Shown here piece after piece: positions 50,690-63,456 of a stretch of DNA of 64,000 nucleotides (position 1 is its first letter; each line of letters opens with the position of its first letter). The position numbers were made by a program, and so were the translations under genes. The notes under the pieces are model-generated. The model ran no database searches. It was not told where the DNA came from and was given only the letters and a program-made list of their open reading frames with translations. Origin of the DNA: Alligator mississippiensis. Lineage: Eukaryota; Chordata; Crocodylia; Alligatoridae. Location: assembly GCF_030867095.1 (NCBI RefSeq), contig NC_081830.1, positions 33,773,832 through 33,837,831 of the forward strand. Direction: 5' to 3'.

Positions 50690-52800
50690 GGTATTGGCAA
50701 ATATCATTTTGCAATGTTCTGCTTTAGGGGAAAGCAAGTCTGCTTTCTTGCCCTGGAGGCTTTCAGCACCTAATCTTTTTTTATTGGCTTTCTAGTAGGG
50801 ATCTGAAACTCTGAGTGAATTGCCATGGTGAGAGAGCTGTGCTCTCTCCAGACACTGTGGAAGAGCTGTTCTCTGCAGTAAGTGTGGAGTACTGTGTGTG
50901 TCCTGCTGGAAAGACTCCATTCCACTGGAAAAATAGAAACATGTACAACTAGATCTAGCTTGCCTAACAGAGTTACTGACTGTGTTGCATAGCTGTCTCC
51001 CATGTAGCAAGTGCTTTTGCCTTCTTCACATAATTGTATAAGCACTGGGCTCTCCAATTAAGATGCAAATAAATACCCACACCTTGTCTCAGCTCAATAG
51101 TAGGATTTTGTTTCTTTGTAATGAATCCTGCTTTTCTTGTGTTCTGGCCTGTTAAGCCTGCTATTGTCTATTGAACCTTTTTTTCAGTAAAAAATTGAGT
51201 GTCAATATATAAAACAAGGAAAAAAAACAGCATCTAAGAGAATTCCTGTCTTCAGAGTCCTGGTGCCTCCAACCCTTAACCCTTACTGGAAAAACAAGAG
51301 AAAATATAGAAACTCATACAATAGTAATAATAAAAAGCTGTTATATTCCCCCTACATGGCTGTAACCAGTTTTGTTTGTTAAGGGGGGGGGGGGGGGGTG
51401 GGAGGGTGTTTGTTTTATCACGAACATCCCTTATAGCACCATTCGCCCTACTGAGTTGTCATTCCAAAGACAATCCTGTGGGTTTCAGCCATGGACAGAC
51501 GGTGACTTCCATGGCAAAGCAGAGTTCTTGGACCAGCCTGAATGGATTTCCTGGCACATCAGCTCTCAGTCTATCCTGCTATCTTCTGCTCTTGACTGTT
51601 GCCTATTAGAAGTCAGATAAATAGAGCTCCTCTTCTCAAGGATTACTAACCCATTCTAAACTTGGCCCAAAACAACCAAACTTTTGAAAAATAATTAACT
51701 TGATTACCTACCGCACACAGCTAGCACCTCTTATTGCTTCCTGTGAAGCTATGTTTTTTCATCCCAGTCTCCTGGGGGGGGTTCCCTGACAGGCCCAGAA
51801 CTTGCTGTGAAGTTCTGAGTGGATATTGATGGACAGGTCTAAATGGATTTCAAAGGAACAAAAGGTTGCTCAAACAGTAGAACAACTTTTGAGAGAGGCA
51901 TGAATGCTGGGAAATCTGCCCTTCTCTCCTTTAGAAGGAACAGAAGAGTTTGTAGTAATAAGTGTGTTTAGCTGTTACCACTTTAATTCAGGGAGATGAG
52001 AAAATAACACAACTAAAATCCTCTTTCCTTCCTGGGAAGGTCCCAAGGTGTCTTTATGATCAATTCAGTCTCAAAAGCACACCTGTGGGGCTGGTATTAG
52101 TGTTCATCTTGGTGTACAGAAGAGAGAATGAAGCACTAACCACTAAACCACATGCTTCCTACCAACATCCCTTTATGATCATCCCCTGCTCCTTTTTTTT
52201 TTTTAATTTCCCTTTAGGAAAATTAAACCAATTCTAATAACTATTTGTCATGTTAAAAGCCTACACAGCCTAACATGTACTGCCTCTGTGAGCAGTCTCC
52301 CCCAGCAGCTAGTCATCTGGTCTTGCACATAGACAGGTGAGCGTGCATGTGTGCAAGCACATGCACGCACATGTGCACTTTTGAACACAATGAAGCAGCT
52401 CGTTATGACATGATACTGTTTCACAGATGTTTGGCAAGCAGTGAGATGCATTGTGTGTCAACTATTTGGCATCTGAATTGACAGCCACTGAGATGAATGA
52501 GGAAGTGTGCACCTTGCAGAGAGAGTTAAGGCTTTCTGCAGACTCAGACAGGTGTGTTTGTATTGCTTAGGCTTACTTTGTGTTTCAAAACAGGGGGTTG
52601 TTTTTTGAGGCTAACAAGAAAGAAAGGTAGAGAAGAAGTCTAAGCACATCCATTGAGCTAGCCCTTTATGCTCCCCTTGGGCACCATGAGTGTGTTACAT
52701 GCTTTGAGAAACACTTTTGCACACAACTGCACTATTGATAGAAAGCAGAATGGAATCAGAGCAGAGGGCAAAAATCTGATCCATGGATGGAAAAGTCATT
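50690..52800. other. Intergenic, no gene supported
   Basis: AT-richer sequence with a G16 run at 51383-51398 and no recognisable repeat or gene. All frames are under 100 codons. Confidence 0.5.
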
Positions 52801-52804
52801 CATT

Positions 52805-54850
52805 GAAAATTGGGGTTGGAAGGGCCCTCAGGAGGTCATCTATTCCAACCCCCTGCTCAAAGCAGCCAATGCTTTGTCTAGCTGGGTCTTAGAAACTGCC
52901 AAGGATGGAGATTGCACAATCTCTCTGGGTAACCTGTTCCAGTGTTTTACTACCCTCCTCATGACAGAATTATTCCTAATATCTAACCTCAACTTCCCTT
53001 GCTGCAACCTGAGCCCACTGCTCCTTCTGTCATCTGCCATCACTGAGAACAGTCCTGCTCTATCCTCTTTGCAGCCACCCTGCAGCGAGTTGAAGGGGGA
53101 TTGAATCGCAGCCTTCAGTCTTCTCTTGTCTAGACTAAATAAGCCCAGTTCCCCCAGTCTTTCCTCATAAGTCATGTCCCTCAACTCTCTAACCATTTTT
53201 GTTGCCCTCTGCTGGACTCTCTCTCCAATTTGTCCACATCCTTTCCATAGTGGGGGGTCCAAAACTGAACACAGTACTCCAGATGTGGCCTCACCAGTGC
53301 TGTATAGAGGGAAATAATCACTTCCCTTGACCTACTGGCAACACGCCTACCAGTGCAGCCCAGGATGCTGTTAACTTTCTTGGCAACATGGGCACACTAC
53401 TGGCTCATATTCAGCTTATTGTCTACTACAACCCTCTGCCCCTTTTCTCCAGAGCTGCTGCCCAGCCAGTGAGTCGCCAGCCTGTACGGGTGCATGGGAT
53501 TGTTCTGTCCTAAGTGCAGGACTTTGCACTTGTCCTTGTTGAACCTTGTGAGATTCCTTTTGGCCCAATCCTCTAATTTGCCTAGCTCACTCCTGAATCC
53601 TAGCCCTGTCCTCCAGTGTATCTACTACCTCTTCCCCCCACCCCCTCCCCCGAGCTTAGTGTCACTTGGAAACTTGCTGAGGGTGCACTCTGGCAGAGGT
53701 TCCCAACCACCAGGCCACAGCAGGTTGGCTGCCGGGTCGTGGCATGAGCCCCCTGCTCAGACCCCTATCTGTTGGCCTGGGCAGCTTCTGGGGTCACAGC
53801 CAGGTGGCTGAGGAGCCCTTAGAGGGAGGCAGCTAGCTTTGCATGCTGTCTCTCTCTTCCACCGGGCTGCAGTTAAAATAAATAAATAAAAGTTGGGAAC
53901 CACTACTGTATGCCATCTTCCAGGTTGTTAATGAAGACATTGAACAAAACCAGGGGACCGGCTGCCAACTAGACATCCAGCCATTGATTACTACTCTCTG
54001 AGCCTGATTCTCCAACCAGTTTTCTATGCACCTTACAGTTCATTTATCTAGTCCATATTTCCTTACCTTGCCTGCAAGAAAGTTGTGGGAGACTATATCA
54101 AAAGCCTTGATAAAATCAATGTATACCACATCCACTGGTCTCCCAACATCCACAGAGCCTATCATCTCATCCTAGAAGGCAATCAGATTGGTCAGGCATG
54201 ACTTGCCCCGGTGAACTCATGCTGACTTAATTGCCACCTTCTCCTCCAAGTGCTTAGAAATGTATTTCTTGAGGATCTGCTCCATGATTTTTCCGGGGAC
54301 TGAAGTGGGGCTGACTGGTCTGTAGTTCCCTGGATCCTCGTTTTTCCCTTTCTTAAATATGTGCACTGTTTGCCCTTATCCTATCATCCAGGACCTCTCT
54401 TAATTGCCATGAGTTTTCAAAAATGATGGTCAATGGCTTTGAAATCACAAAAGCCAATTCCCTCAGCACCTCAGGTGGGTGCATCCTGTCCAGCCCCATG
54501 GACTTCTATAAGTCCACTTTTTCTAAATAGTCCCTAACCTGTTCTTTTGCCACTGTTGGTCCCTGCCCCAAACTGCTGCCAAATGCAGTAGTCTGGGAGC
54601 TGACCTTGCCTGTAAAGACTGAAGTGAAAAAGGCATTGAGCACTTCAACCTTTTCTGCATCATCTGATCCTAGGTTGCCTCCCCCATTCAGTAAGGGACC
54701 CACGCTTTCCCTGATCCTCCTCTTGCTACCAACATACTTGTAGAAACTCTTCTTGTTACCCTGCACATCCCTTGCTAGCTGCAACTCTAACTGCACTTTG
54801 GCATTCCTGATTTCACCCCTGCATGCCCGAGGAATGCTCTTTGACTAGGG
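52805..54850 (-). mobile_element. 5'-truncated CR1 LINE, RT and 3' tail
   Basis: Antisense CR1 from the tail ('ggggttggaagggccctcag') through ORF2 C-terminus (52840-53262: TYEERLGELGLFSLDKRRL on the minus strand), the RT core and its N-terminal side (54506-54796: QGNKKSFYKYVGSKRR, then GPLLNGGG). It is split by a hAT-type insertion at 53694. More diverged than the copy at 46.4 kb, with many frame breaks. Confidence 0.85.
53694..53908. mobile_element. Non-autonomous hAT-type element nested in CR1
   Basis: Starts CAGAGGTTCCCAACC and ends with the near-complement AGTTGGGAACCACTACTG, the classical hAT terminal motif. Removing it rejoins 'ctgagggtgcactctg' to 'tatgccatcttccagg' of the CR1 RT. Flanking duplications are not clear. 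Confidence 0.65.
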
Positions 54851-57800
54851 AGGAGTATAAGACATAACAGTACAGCAGAGACATCAAAAGGCACTAAAAT
54901 GGAAGCAAACAGAATAACTGTGTAGTGACTGATGTAGCAATGTAGTCCAGGATGGTCCAAGGATCGTCACCTTGTGGTGGAGAGGCTTGCATGTTCCAAT
55001 GACCCCGAGAGTGGTGCTATCTGGAGCTCATGCTCCTGGTATAGCCACCCATGGCGGCAAGGTTGAAGGGGAGGATTCAGACAAAGAATGATCCAAGAAG
55101 TCCTCAATGGGAGAGGACGCAGAGGAAGGCTGCATCCCCAATGGCTGTGAAGGCGGAAGAAGGCTGCAACAAAGTGGCCCCAGTCATCATGGTTCACCAT
55201 GGCACTGAACTTGGCCACCAACCACTCAGACCATGTGGGCCTGACTGTGCACCAGAGTCCACATGCTAAACATGCCATGTGCAGGCTTCCATCAGGTCTA
55301 AAAGCCCTGTTGCAATGGAGGATTGGCAATGGGGCAGAGCTGTGATTATATGGAGGCCCCCAGCCAAGAATCTGCACACAGCCAGCAGATACGCGATGGT
55401 CATCGGGCACCTGTGTCAGGACACAGGTGTCCTTCAGCAGCTGCATCCATGACTGAACAGTCCTTTTTAGGATACCCTCTGTTCACCCCAATGGGGAAGG
55501 GGCTAGAAAAGGTGCCCCAAAAATAGGCTGTCCCATCCTGCTGAATGTGGTTTCCCAGCCAGGAGAGATCACCATTCCTGCAGTCAAAATAAGAAAAAGC
55601 TACACTTCAGAACCTGGAATGTGAGAGCACTCATCGACAACCCAAAGAGCGATTGCCCAGAAAGATGAACTACTATCATGGCTCGGGAGCTAGCGAGACA
55701 CAACATGGACATCGATGCTCTCAGTGAAACCCAGCTCGCTGGGGAGGGACAGCTGAGGGAGGTCAGCAGAGGATACACCTTCTTCTGGAAAGGGAAACCA
55801 GACCACGACCCCCATATTCACAGTTTTGCCATCAGAAACAAGATTGCTGATATGCTCCCTGAACTCCCTTTGGGTGTCAATGAAAGACTGGTGACCCTTT
55901 TGCCTGCACCTCAGCCAAAACCATTGCGCCACTGTCATCAACGTATATGCTCCAACTCTGGATTCCAATGAGGAAGTCAAGGAAAGGTTCTACTCTGATC
56001 TCAACAATGGCCTTGCCTCCATCCCCAAGGACAACAAGGTCATTCTCTGGGTAACCTTCAATGCCTGGGCTGGATGTGACCATGAACTCTGAAGTGAAAC
56101 TATTGGCAAGAATGGTGTGGGGAAGGCCAATGCTAACGGTATCCTGCTTCTGACCAAATGCACCCAACATGGCCTGATCGTGATGAACACCGCCTTCTGC
56201 CAGGAAGACTGGCTGAAGCCCACATGGAGGCATCCAAGGTCAGAACACTGGCACCTCTTGGACTACATCATCATCTGAGGTAGAGACCCGAGGGATGTGC
56301 TTGTCATGAGGGCCATGAAGAGATCTGAAGATTGCTGGACAGACCACCAACTTGTGCACTCAGTGATGAACATCCATGGGCGCCAAGATACCGGAAAACC
56401 CAGAAGGCCACCTGGAGAAGGCCGAATGTCACAGCTCTGAAGGACCCTGGACAGTGGGAGGAGTTCCAGGTCCAGTTGTGTAGTGCACTGGACCAACCCC
56501 CTACTGCTGCTGACATTATCTCCATCCAGGCACACTGGGAACAACTCAAATCTGCTGCCCAAGACGCATGTACCCAGACTATTGGGTTCACATCGCGACA
56601 GAACCAGGACTGGTTCAACACCAGTGATGCTCAGATTCGCAATCTTCTCGAGTGGAAGCATGCAGCCTTTATTGCCTGGCAAAGCCATTCATGAACTCGG
56701 CAAAAGACAGCAGTGTATCCCCCGCTGAAGGCTGAGGTCCAGCGATGCATCCATGACATGAAGAACAACTGGTAGGCGGAGAAGGCGCACATGATCCAGG
56801 GATATGCTGAGCAGCATGACATACGTACCTTCTTCCAGGCTACCAAGACAACCTATGGACCCCGCTCCATTGGACAAAACCCGCTCCGATCACAGGGTGG
56901 CTCCTGGCTCCTCAATGACGATGGTGCCATCCATCTGTGTTGGAAGAAGCATTTCAAACTCCTTATTAACCAAGAGTCCACCATATCAGAGGAGACCCTC
57001 CAAGCCATCCTACAACACCCTGTGGTGGATTCCTTTGGTGATCCATCAACAATCGGTGAGCTGAAGTGGGCCATCCAACAGATGAAAACCAACAAAGTCT
57101 GTGGGCCAGATGGTATACCCACAGAGGTCTACCATGCTGGCAGCTTCAAGCTTGCATCATGATTCCACCAGCTTATCCTCTGCCTTTTGGGACAAAGAGG
57201 ACATTTCTCAGGGATCTCAAGAACATGACCATCTACAAGAAGGTGGACATATCTGACTGGGAACTACAGGGGGATTTCCCTCCTGTCCATTGTGGGTAAG
57301 ATCCTGGTCTGCATCCTCCTGAACCGCCTTTGTCCTGTTGCCGAGGAGATCCTTCCAGAAACCCAGAGCGGCTTCTGACCATCCCAGGGCACTGCGGACA
57401 TGGTTTTTGTTGCCAGGCAGATCCAAGATAAATGTCAGGAGCAAAATCAAGAACTGTTCCTCGCCTTCATTGACCTGATCAAGGTATTCAATTCCTTAAA
57501 TTGTGAAGCTCTGTGGGCCATCCTCCAACACCTTGGCTGCCTGCTGAAGTTTGTCACCATGCTGAGGCTCCTGCATGATGATATAACTGCCACTGTCCTG
57601 AGTGGAAGATCTGAAACTGCCTTCTGCATCCAGACTGGGGTCAAACAAGGTTGTGTAATAGCCCCCACCCTGTTCACCATTTACCTGACCATCATCATCC
57701 ACCTCATCTGAGATGATCTACCATCCACCGTCAGTATCCGGTATCAACTGGATGGGAAGTTTTTCAATCTTGGACACTTCTGGGCAGACGAAACTCGCCA

Positions 57801-58706
57801 CCAAGGACACCCATGACTTTCAGTCTGTGGACGATTGCTGCATGATGGCTCACTCTGCACAGGATGTGCAAGCGACCTTGCATCTCTTCAACACTTTGTA
57901 TAAGAGACTTGGCTTGTCCTTGATCACCAAGACAAAGGGTCTCCACCAACCCTCCCCAGGCCAGCTTAACATCCCTTGCGCTATCTACGTAGACAGGGAG
58001 GCTCTGGAGTACATGGAGACTTTCTGTATCTTAGCAGCCACCTCTCTCAATGGGCTATCGTTGAAGAAGTCCAGCACCAGGTCAACTGTACCAGTGGCAC
58101 TGCCTTCAAGGTGCAACAACATGTCTTTGAAAATAGAGACCTTCGGAAGTTGACGAAGGTACTGGTTTACAAGGCTGTCATGCTGACCATCCTCCTCTAC
58201 TGCAGTGAAACCTGGGCGGTTTACCAATGCCATATTAAGACCCTCAAGAGATTTCACCAGTGGTGCTTGCGTTGAATCCTGGGGATCAAATGGAGGACTG
58301 CCGGACCAGTGTGAGCATCTTCCATGTTACTCTTGCACCAGCATCTAAGCCTTGCTCTTCAGAAATCAACTCTGATGGACAGGCCACTGCATTCGAATGT
58401 CCAAAAACTGCCTCCTTCACCAGATTCTCTTTTCCCAGCTGTCCATTGGCCAACACTCAGGACGGTCAAAGGAAACGGCACAGACACACTCAAGGTTGCC
58501 CTCAAGCATGGAGGCACCAATGGATGGGAGGAGCGAGCTGCTGACTGTTCGGTGTGGCGCCACCTGGTACACCAAGGCATGCACCGCTTTGAGGCCCAAT
58601 AACTCAATATTGAGATGGCAGTGGAAGGAGAAGGAAACCAACCCGGGGCTGTGAACACCACTCCCCTGTGCAACAACATGCCCCCATTGCCAAAGAATGT
58701 ATGCAT

Positions 58707-59534
58707 TAGGGCTGTGTGAAATGGCACTGTTCCATTTCGACTTGCATTTTGATGGAAAAGCATTTCATTTCAAATTTTGTTTCAATTAAAAACTGCTGTT
58801 CCATTTCGTTTTGTAAAAACAGTGACACTGTTTCAAGTTTTGCCCATAAGCTATAATGGGGAAGCTCAAAACAGCCTCTCTCATCCAATAGGCAGATTAG
58901 GGGCCTGCAACCCCAGGAGGGCTGTGGGGGCTGTGCCAGTCCTCCCCAGGTTGTGGGCCCCCAATCTGCCAGCCAGATGAGGGAGGGAAGCCAGGTGCTG
59001 CTGCCTGGGACTGGTGCCAGTACACCACCAGTCCCAGGCAGCAGCACCTGGATTCTCTCATCCAGCAGGCAGATCGGGGGCCACAACCCCGAGGCTGTGC
59101 AATCGGGCTCAGTTCCCTTCCCCAACCCCGATCGGGCTGGTTAAGGGAACTGAGCCCCATTGCTCAGTTACCTTCCCCAGCGCTGTGATCCATCAGGCTG
59201 GGGAAGGCAATTCAGCCCAGGTCAGCTGAGTTCCCCTCCCCAGCGCTAGGATCCAGCTGGGAAAGGGAAACTCAGCCCCAGCCCAATGAATTGCAGCACT
59301 GGGGAGGGGAACTGAGAGACTGAGCTAAATTCCCTTCCCTAGCCTGATGGATGCAGTGCTGGGGAGGGGAACTCAGCTGGGTTGCTTCGAAACTCGAAAC
59401 ATTTTGACTGCCCTCGGTTTGTTTTTAAGGCTGTTTTGAAGCCCTTTGTTTTATTTTGATTTCACTGTTTTGAGCTCGAAATGAGTTGAAATAGTGTCAA
59501 AATGAAACAGCCGGTGAAACTTCACACAGCCCTA
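58707..59534. mobile_element. 828-bp non-autonomous hAT-type element inserted in the LINE
   Basis: Perfect 14-bp terminal inverted repeats TAGGGCTGTGTGAA at 58707-58720 and 59521-59534, with looser complementarity continuing inward. The flanking 8-mers GTATGCAT (58699-58706) and GTGTGTAT (59535-59542) agree at six of eight positions, both differences being transitions, as for an aged 8-bp hAT duplication. The interior is GC-rich, with repeated GGGGAACTGAG units and a 26-bp perfect hairpin. No transposase. Confidence 0.85.
58991..59051. repeat. Perfect 26-bp hairpin
   Basis: Arms 58991-59016 and 59026-59051 are exactly complementary, with a 9-base loop. The hairpin lies inside the hAT-type element. 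Perfect arms in an otherwise worn element are notable. Confidence 0.95.
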
Positions 59535-59627
59535 GTGTGTATCCATAATCAGGTTCCTCAGTCACCTGAGGACCCATCAAACCTGACGGACATCATCCTT
59601 GACTCCGAGGGACTGCCAATGTTGCTT

Positions 59628-59698
59628 TGAGCAGGGGGTTGGACTAGATGTGACCTCCTGAGGTCCCTTCCAACCCTCATCTTCTATGATTCTACGAA
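59628..59698 (+). mobile_element. CR1 3' tail
   Basis: 71 bases of the standard CR1 end: 'gagcagggggttggactaga', 'ggtcccttccaaccctcat', ending 'tctatgattct'. It abuts the 3' end of the second-family LINE. Confidence 0.85.
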
Positions 59699-59699
59699 G

Positions 59700-60490
59700 C
59701 CAATGACCCTTGTCTCCGTTCCTTCTTCTCATGCTATCTTTCAGCCCGTGACTGTCTTCCCAGTCTTTTCATTTGCTGGGAGCAGAGTCGCTTCAGTTCA
59801 GTGTTGCACCTGATGTATTAACCAGCCAGTGTTTGGTTAGACAGAGCCAGAGTTCACTGACCTTGGGTCACATGCACACACAAAAACCCCCAATCTGTTT
59901 ACTAACACTGCTGTTTTCCTGATAGAGACTGAGTTGTTTTTTTTTCTCTGTGTAGGTTCAGAGGGTTCTTGACATTCTTGTTTGCAGTACTATCTTTTGT
60001 CTAAGTGTTTTTGTGCTGTTTTTGTAGATGCTTGTAGGAAGCAACAGAGGGAGGGCTGGCCAGAAATCCTCCTGTGGAACATTTTTTCCACTTCAGCTGA
60101 ATCAGCACAAAGGATTTCAATTAGATTGAACATCCCACTCTGACTATATCAGACCAGAATGTTTTGAGGTTTCCTTTCACAACGACCCTTTTTGCTTCAA
60201 AATTTATATTTTATGTTAGAATATATATGGCTTTCTTTTAAATATTGCAGCCCAAATGAGAACTCTGTTTTATTGAAACAGAATGCTTCATTTGTCCGGA
60301 AATATATTTTTTTCCCCCAAGAATGTGGTTTAGTGAGGAATTTCAATATCTGGGGGTTGGTCTGTTCCAATATTCTCATTTAAAACAATTTTGGAAATCC
60401 TGGAACTTGGTAAGGTATGGGAATTCCAATTCCTATGCGAGTCTCAGCCCATGGAGACTGACATTCAGGTACGGTCCTGGGGTGGTGTGA
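59700..60490. other. Intergenic, nothing recognised
   Basis: AT-rich unique-looking sequence with no gene or named repeat. Confidence 0.45.
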
Positions 60491-60494
60491 TACC

Positions 60495-61020
60495 TTGCAA
60501 GGAAAGCACCTTTTTTCTCTCTTTCTGCAGACAGGAGTATGTGGACCAATGGCTTGAAGTTGTAGCACTATAGATTTACATTGGAGATCCAGAAAAACTT
60601 TTTCACTGTGAGAATAGTGAGGCAATGGAACAGATGCCAGGGAAGCTGTGATCTCCCCATCACTGGGGGTGTTCAAGAAGAGGTAGGGCAGCCACTGGTT
60701 GGGGGTGATCTAGGTGTAGCCTGACCTGTGTTCTACTATGGGGACTTCCCAGGCTTCTGGGCTTTGCTGGTTGCCTCCTTCTCCCTTTTCTGCTCCATGT
60801 GCCAGGGTGTTTTAAGCCTCCTTGGAGGCCCTGAGTGTTGGCTACAGCCAAGGCTGAGGAATGTGACTGGGCTGTGCCAGTGCTCGTGCTGGGAGCAAAG
60901 CCACAAGTTCCTTGCCCCTCCTTTCAGGGTCTGACCAACACCATATTTGGGATCAGGAAGGAATTTTCCCCCATTGTCAGATTGGTACAAACTGAGGAGG
61001 GTTTGCCTTCCTCTGTAGCC
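60495..61020 (+). mobile_element. CR1 LINE, long-tailed subfamily
   Basis: Parallels the copy at 1845-2365 base for base over about 500 bases, including 'ggtgttcaagaagaggt', 'ggcttctgggctttgctgg' and 'attgtcagattggtacaaactg'. Truncated at both ends. Confidence 0.75.
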
Positions 61021-61024
61021 TACA

Positions 61025-63385
61025 AAATGGGAGCTCTGGGGAAGGGCTTACAAAGCTACCAGAGAGCTGGGGGGGAAGGTGTTCACAGCTCATCTGGGCA
61101 ACCTCTGGCTGCTGGGCCCTGAAGCCTTATTCCCATGAAGGTGGAGCAGACGCAGCTGTGCCCAGGAAATGGGCCAGAAAGTCTGAGGACAGAGGCATTG
61201 CTGTAGCCTTCTCAGGCAGAGGGAAGCTTAGGCCCAGAGGCCCAGCATGGTGGGACCAAAACAGTGGCCCAGTAAGTCTCCCGTCTTGGGAGCTTGACCA
61301 GAACTGGTGCAATGGGCCTCGGCTCTGGTTTGTAACGTAACGAGTCTGTTGACGAAGGGATTTTGGACCCTAGACAAAAGGTGCAGAGCCTTGTTGCTCA
61401 TTGGGGTCTGGATCACTAGCAGGGAACTCTGCCAAGGAAAACAGTCACCTCCTTCCTCCGGGACCTGAAGGGGGGAAAAACACCAAAGAGGAAAGGGACC
61501 TTCTCTTCTGGGGTTCACTTCCTGGGCTGGAATTAATCCTGCTGCCGCTGGCAAAGCAACCCTGACTGCCTCCAGAGCAGTTTACTCATCCAACAGGGAG
61601 CATTCCCCTCCATCGCCTCTCTGGTGGGGGTGGGGGAAAAGGTGAATATGGGGGACATATGATTTCTTGCTTGTATTTGTCCAGGCCTGAGCTCCTGCTG
61701 AGATAAGCTTCCAAACATCTTTAGCAATAAACCCTCCTGGGCAGAGTTCTTTGTTAGGTAATAAGCGTTTTAGTGTGGTAATCTGCTTAGGTGCGCAAGC
61801 AGCACCTGACCACCCTGGTATTAGCGAAGAGCTAAAAAGCTGCTACAAAGCAGCCCTCCCTAGTTAGACCCAAGCAGCAAAAAGTGAGGGGTGGAGGTGG
61901 GGGGTGCATTTGGTTATGGGGCAGTGATAAAGGATCTCAGGAGTAGTGCTTTCCTTTCAAAATAAAGAAACCTGCATTGTTGCCAAGGCTTCTCTGTCCA
62001 CCCAGTAGGGACACCCCTTCTCTCTTCCTCCTTCATGAAGCCCCCCATAGCCCCTCTTGCCTGATTTCCTGACATGGATTGAAAGCAGCAGTGTGTAGAC
62101 CCTGCTTGCATCCTCCATACTGGCCAGTTCTATGACAACAGCTTAGAGCAAGAGCTGGGCCTGACCAGCTTATTGCAGACCCAGCAGAGCCACCTGCTGC
62201 ATAGAGCTGCTCAGCCACCCCACTTGAGGAGGGTTTTATCCAGTTGCTTAACAGCTTGGGCAGGCTGTGAAGTTTCAGGGAAAGAGGAGAGTAGAGGTGC
62301 GGTCCTTCTGAAACAACCACATCCTGCCTGCCTTTCCCACAGCTACCAGTGTCCTACTGCAGCAAGAGCTGGCCACCCTGAAACATACTATTTCCAGAGC
62401 ATCCAGCACTTCCAGACTTAGTCCAGGTCACAAAACATAAAGGCCCCACCCTGCCCTGGGATAATGTTGGGAAAGTGTGAAGCACTGTCCAATAAACTCC
62501 CTTTGCACAGAGCCACATGCTGACACCCAAGGCAAGAGAACGGAGGAGGAACCTCGTTAGGTGCCCAGTTCCAGCTAAACCTAGTGAGCACAGGGCCACA
62601 CTTGCCTCCAGTGAAGAAGAGTCAAGCTGACTGAACATCTCTGCAGCATCCGTCTGAGTTTAGGCTGCAGGCTGCAGCTGGTCCTTAGCCCATCCAGGGG
62701 GGCCTGGCTCATGTCCAGCAGAAGGCTCTGGAGTACTGGTGCTGCTCTGTTGACCTATGGCTAATGTGTACGGACTATACAGTCACAGTTCAACACTGAT
62801 ACCATGCACAAATCCAGGCAGTCCGGCTCCAACTCACTTATTAGGAAGAGACAATTATACTTGCACAAGGTGTGTTATTTCTGGAGAGCACACCATAAAG
62901 CACTCCCCCTTGGTATCCTGCCTGGTCACAACACACAGGTCGAGAGTGTATTTCATACATCACCAAGCTTTTGCAGGCCTGTCTCTTCCATTGTCTCAAA
63001 CAAAACACTCCAGCAGCTCCGTAAGACCCAGAGGCAGCTCATACTGCCTAGACACTGGCACAAGGGATATGGTTGCTAGGCTTCCACAGGATCATCCCTC
63101 TTATCTCTTTGGCATGTCTCTATGCCCAGCGCTATAGAGCATTATAATCCTGGCACCAATTTAGCCTGGGTAAAAAGCATGTTGGAGCTAAATTGGCAGT
63201 TGTACAATTTAGATTAAGTATAGCTGCTCTGGGAGCATAAGGTGCTAACAACTTCCTCCTTGATGGAGCTCCACAGTGCACTCCCCAAGGCCCTGCTCCT
63301 TCCATCTCTAAACTAGGCAGGATTCACCAGAGATGTTCCTTCAGGCTCGGTGATTGAATCCATATATCACACTGACACCCTGGGC
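61025..63385. other. Intergenic, no gene supported
   Basis: Unique-looking sequence. The frame at 62757-63137 (126 codons) has no recognisable domain. No exon of TRA2B, the usual downstream neighbour of ETV5, was recognised. Confidence 0.45.
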
Positions 63386-63391
63386 AGAGCA

Positions 63392-63456
63392 ATAACAACT
63401 GGACTGAACCTAGGACCTTAACACACGAGTGTCAGTTGCCTGAGCTAAAAGATGCA
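63392..63456 (-). repeat. tRNA-like SINE head
   Basis: On the minus strand, TTAGCTCAGGCAACTG fits a pol III box A (TRGCNNARYNGG-like), and GGTTCAGTCC, about 30 bases on, fits box B (GGTTCRANTCC with one base missing). Spacing is as in a tRNA. No full cloverleaf could be drawn, so it is more likely a tRNA-derived SINE or tRNA relic than a working tRNA gene. Confidence 0.4.

Larger units (their letters stand above)
54950..59627 (+). mobile_element. LINE of a second family (APE-RT, C-terminal zinc finger)
   Basis: A nearly complete 4.7-kb element, unlike the CR1s. A 5' leader (ccaaggatcgtcaccttgtg) leads into an endonuclease: TWNVRALIDN at about 55615, LSETQLAGEGQL at 55720, HWHLLDYIII near 56250. 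The RT follows: KWAIQQMKTNKVCGPDGIPT at 57070, FIDLIKVFNSLN at 57465 and GVKQGCVIAPTLF at 57640. The C-terminus shows SIGQHSGRSKETAQTH near 58440. It ends in a CPHC...SHLRTH zinc finger and a short 3' end (about 59627). It is broken by numerous frameshifts and stops. The layout resembles RTE-like elements annotated elsewhere as craniofacial development protein 2-like; I cannot fix the clade. Confidence 0.75.

Noticed and set aside
55690-55980. Minus-strand frames over the 55-58 kb LINE
   Set aside because: They are antisense shadows of the LINE's endonuclease and RT on the + strand.
61025-63385. Possible first exon or promoter of TRA2B, the usual downstream neighbour
   Set aside because: No CpG island and no arginine/serine-rich coding exon seen.
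63392-63456. A working tRNA gene
   Set aside because: Box A and box B are present, but no complete cloverleaf or anticodon stem could be drawn.
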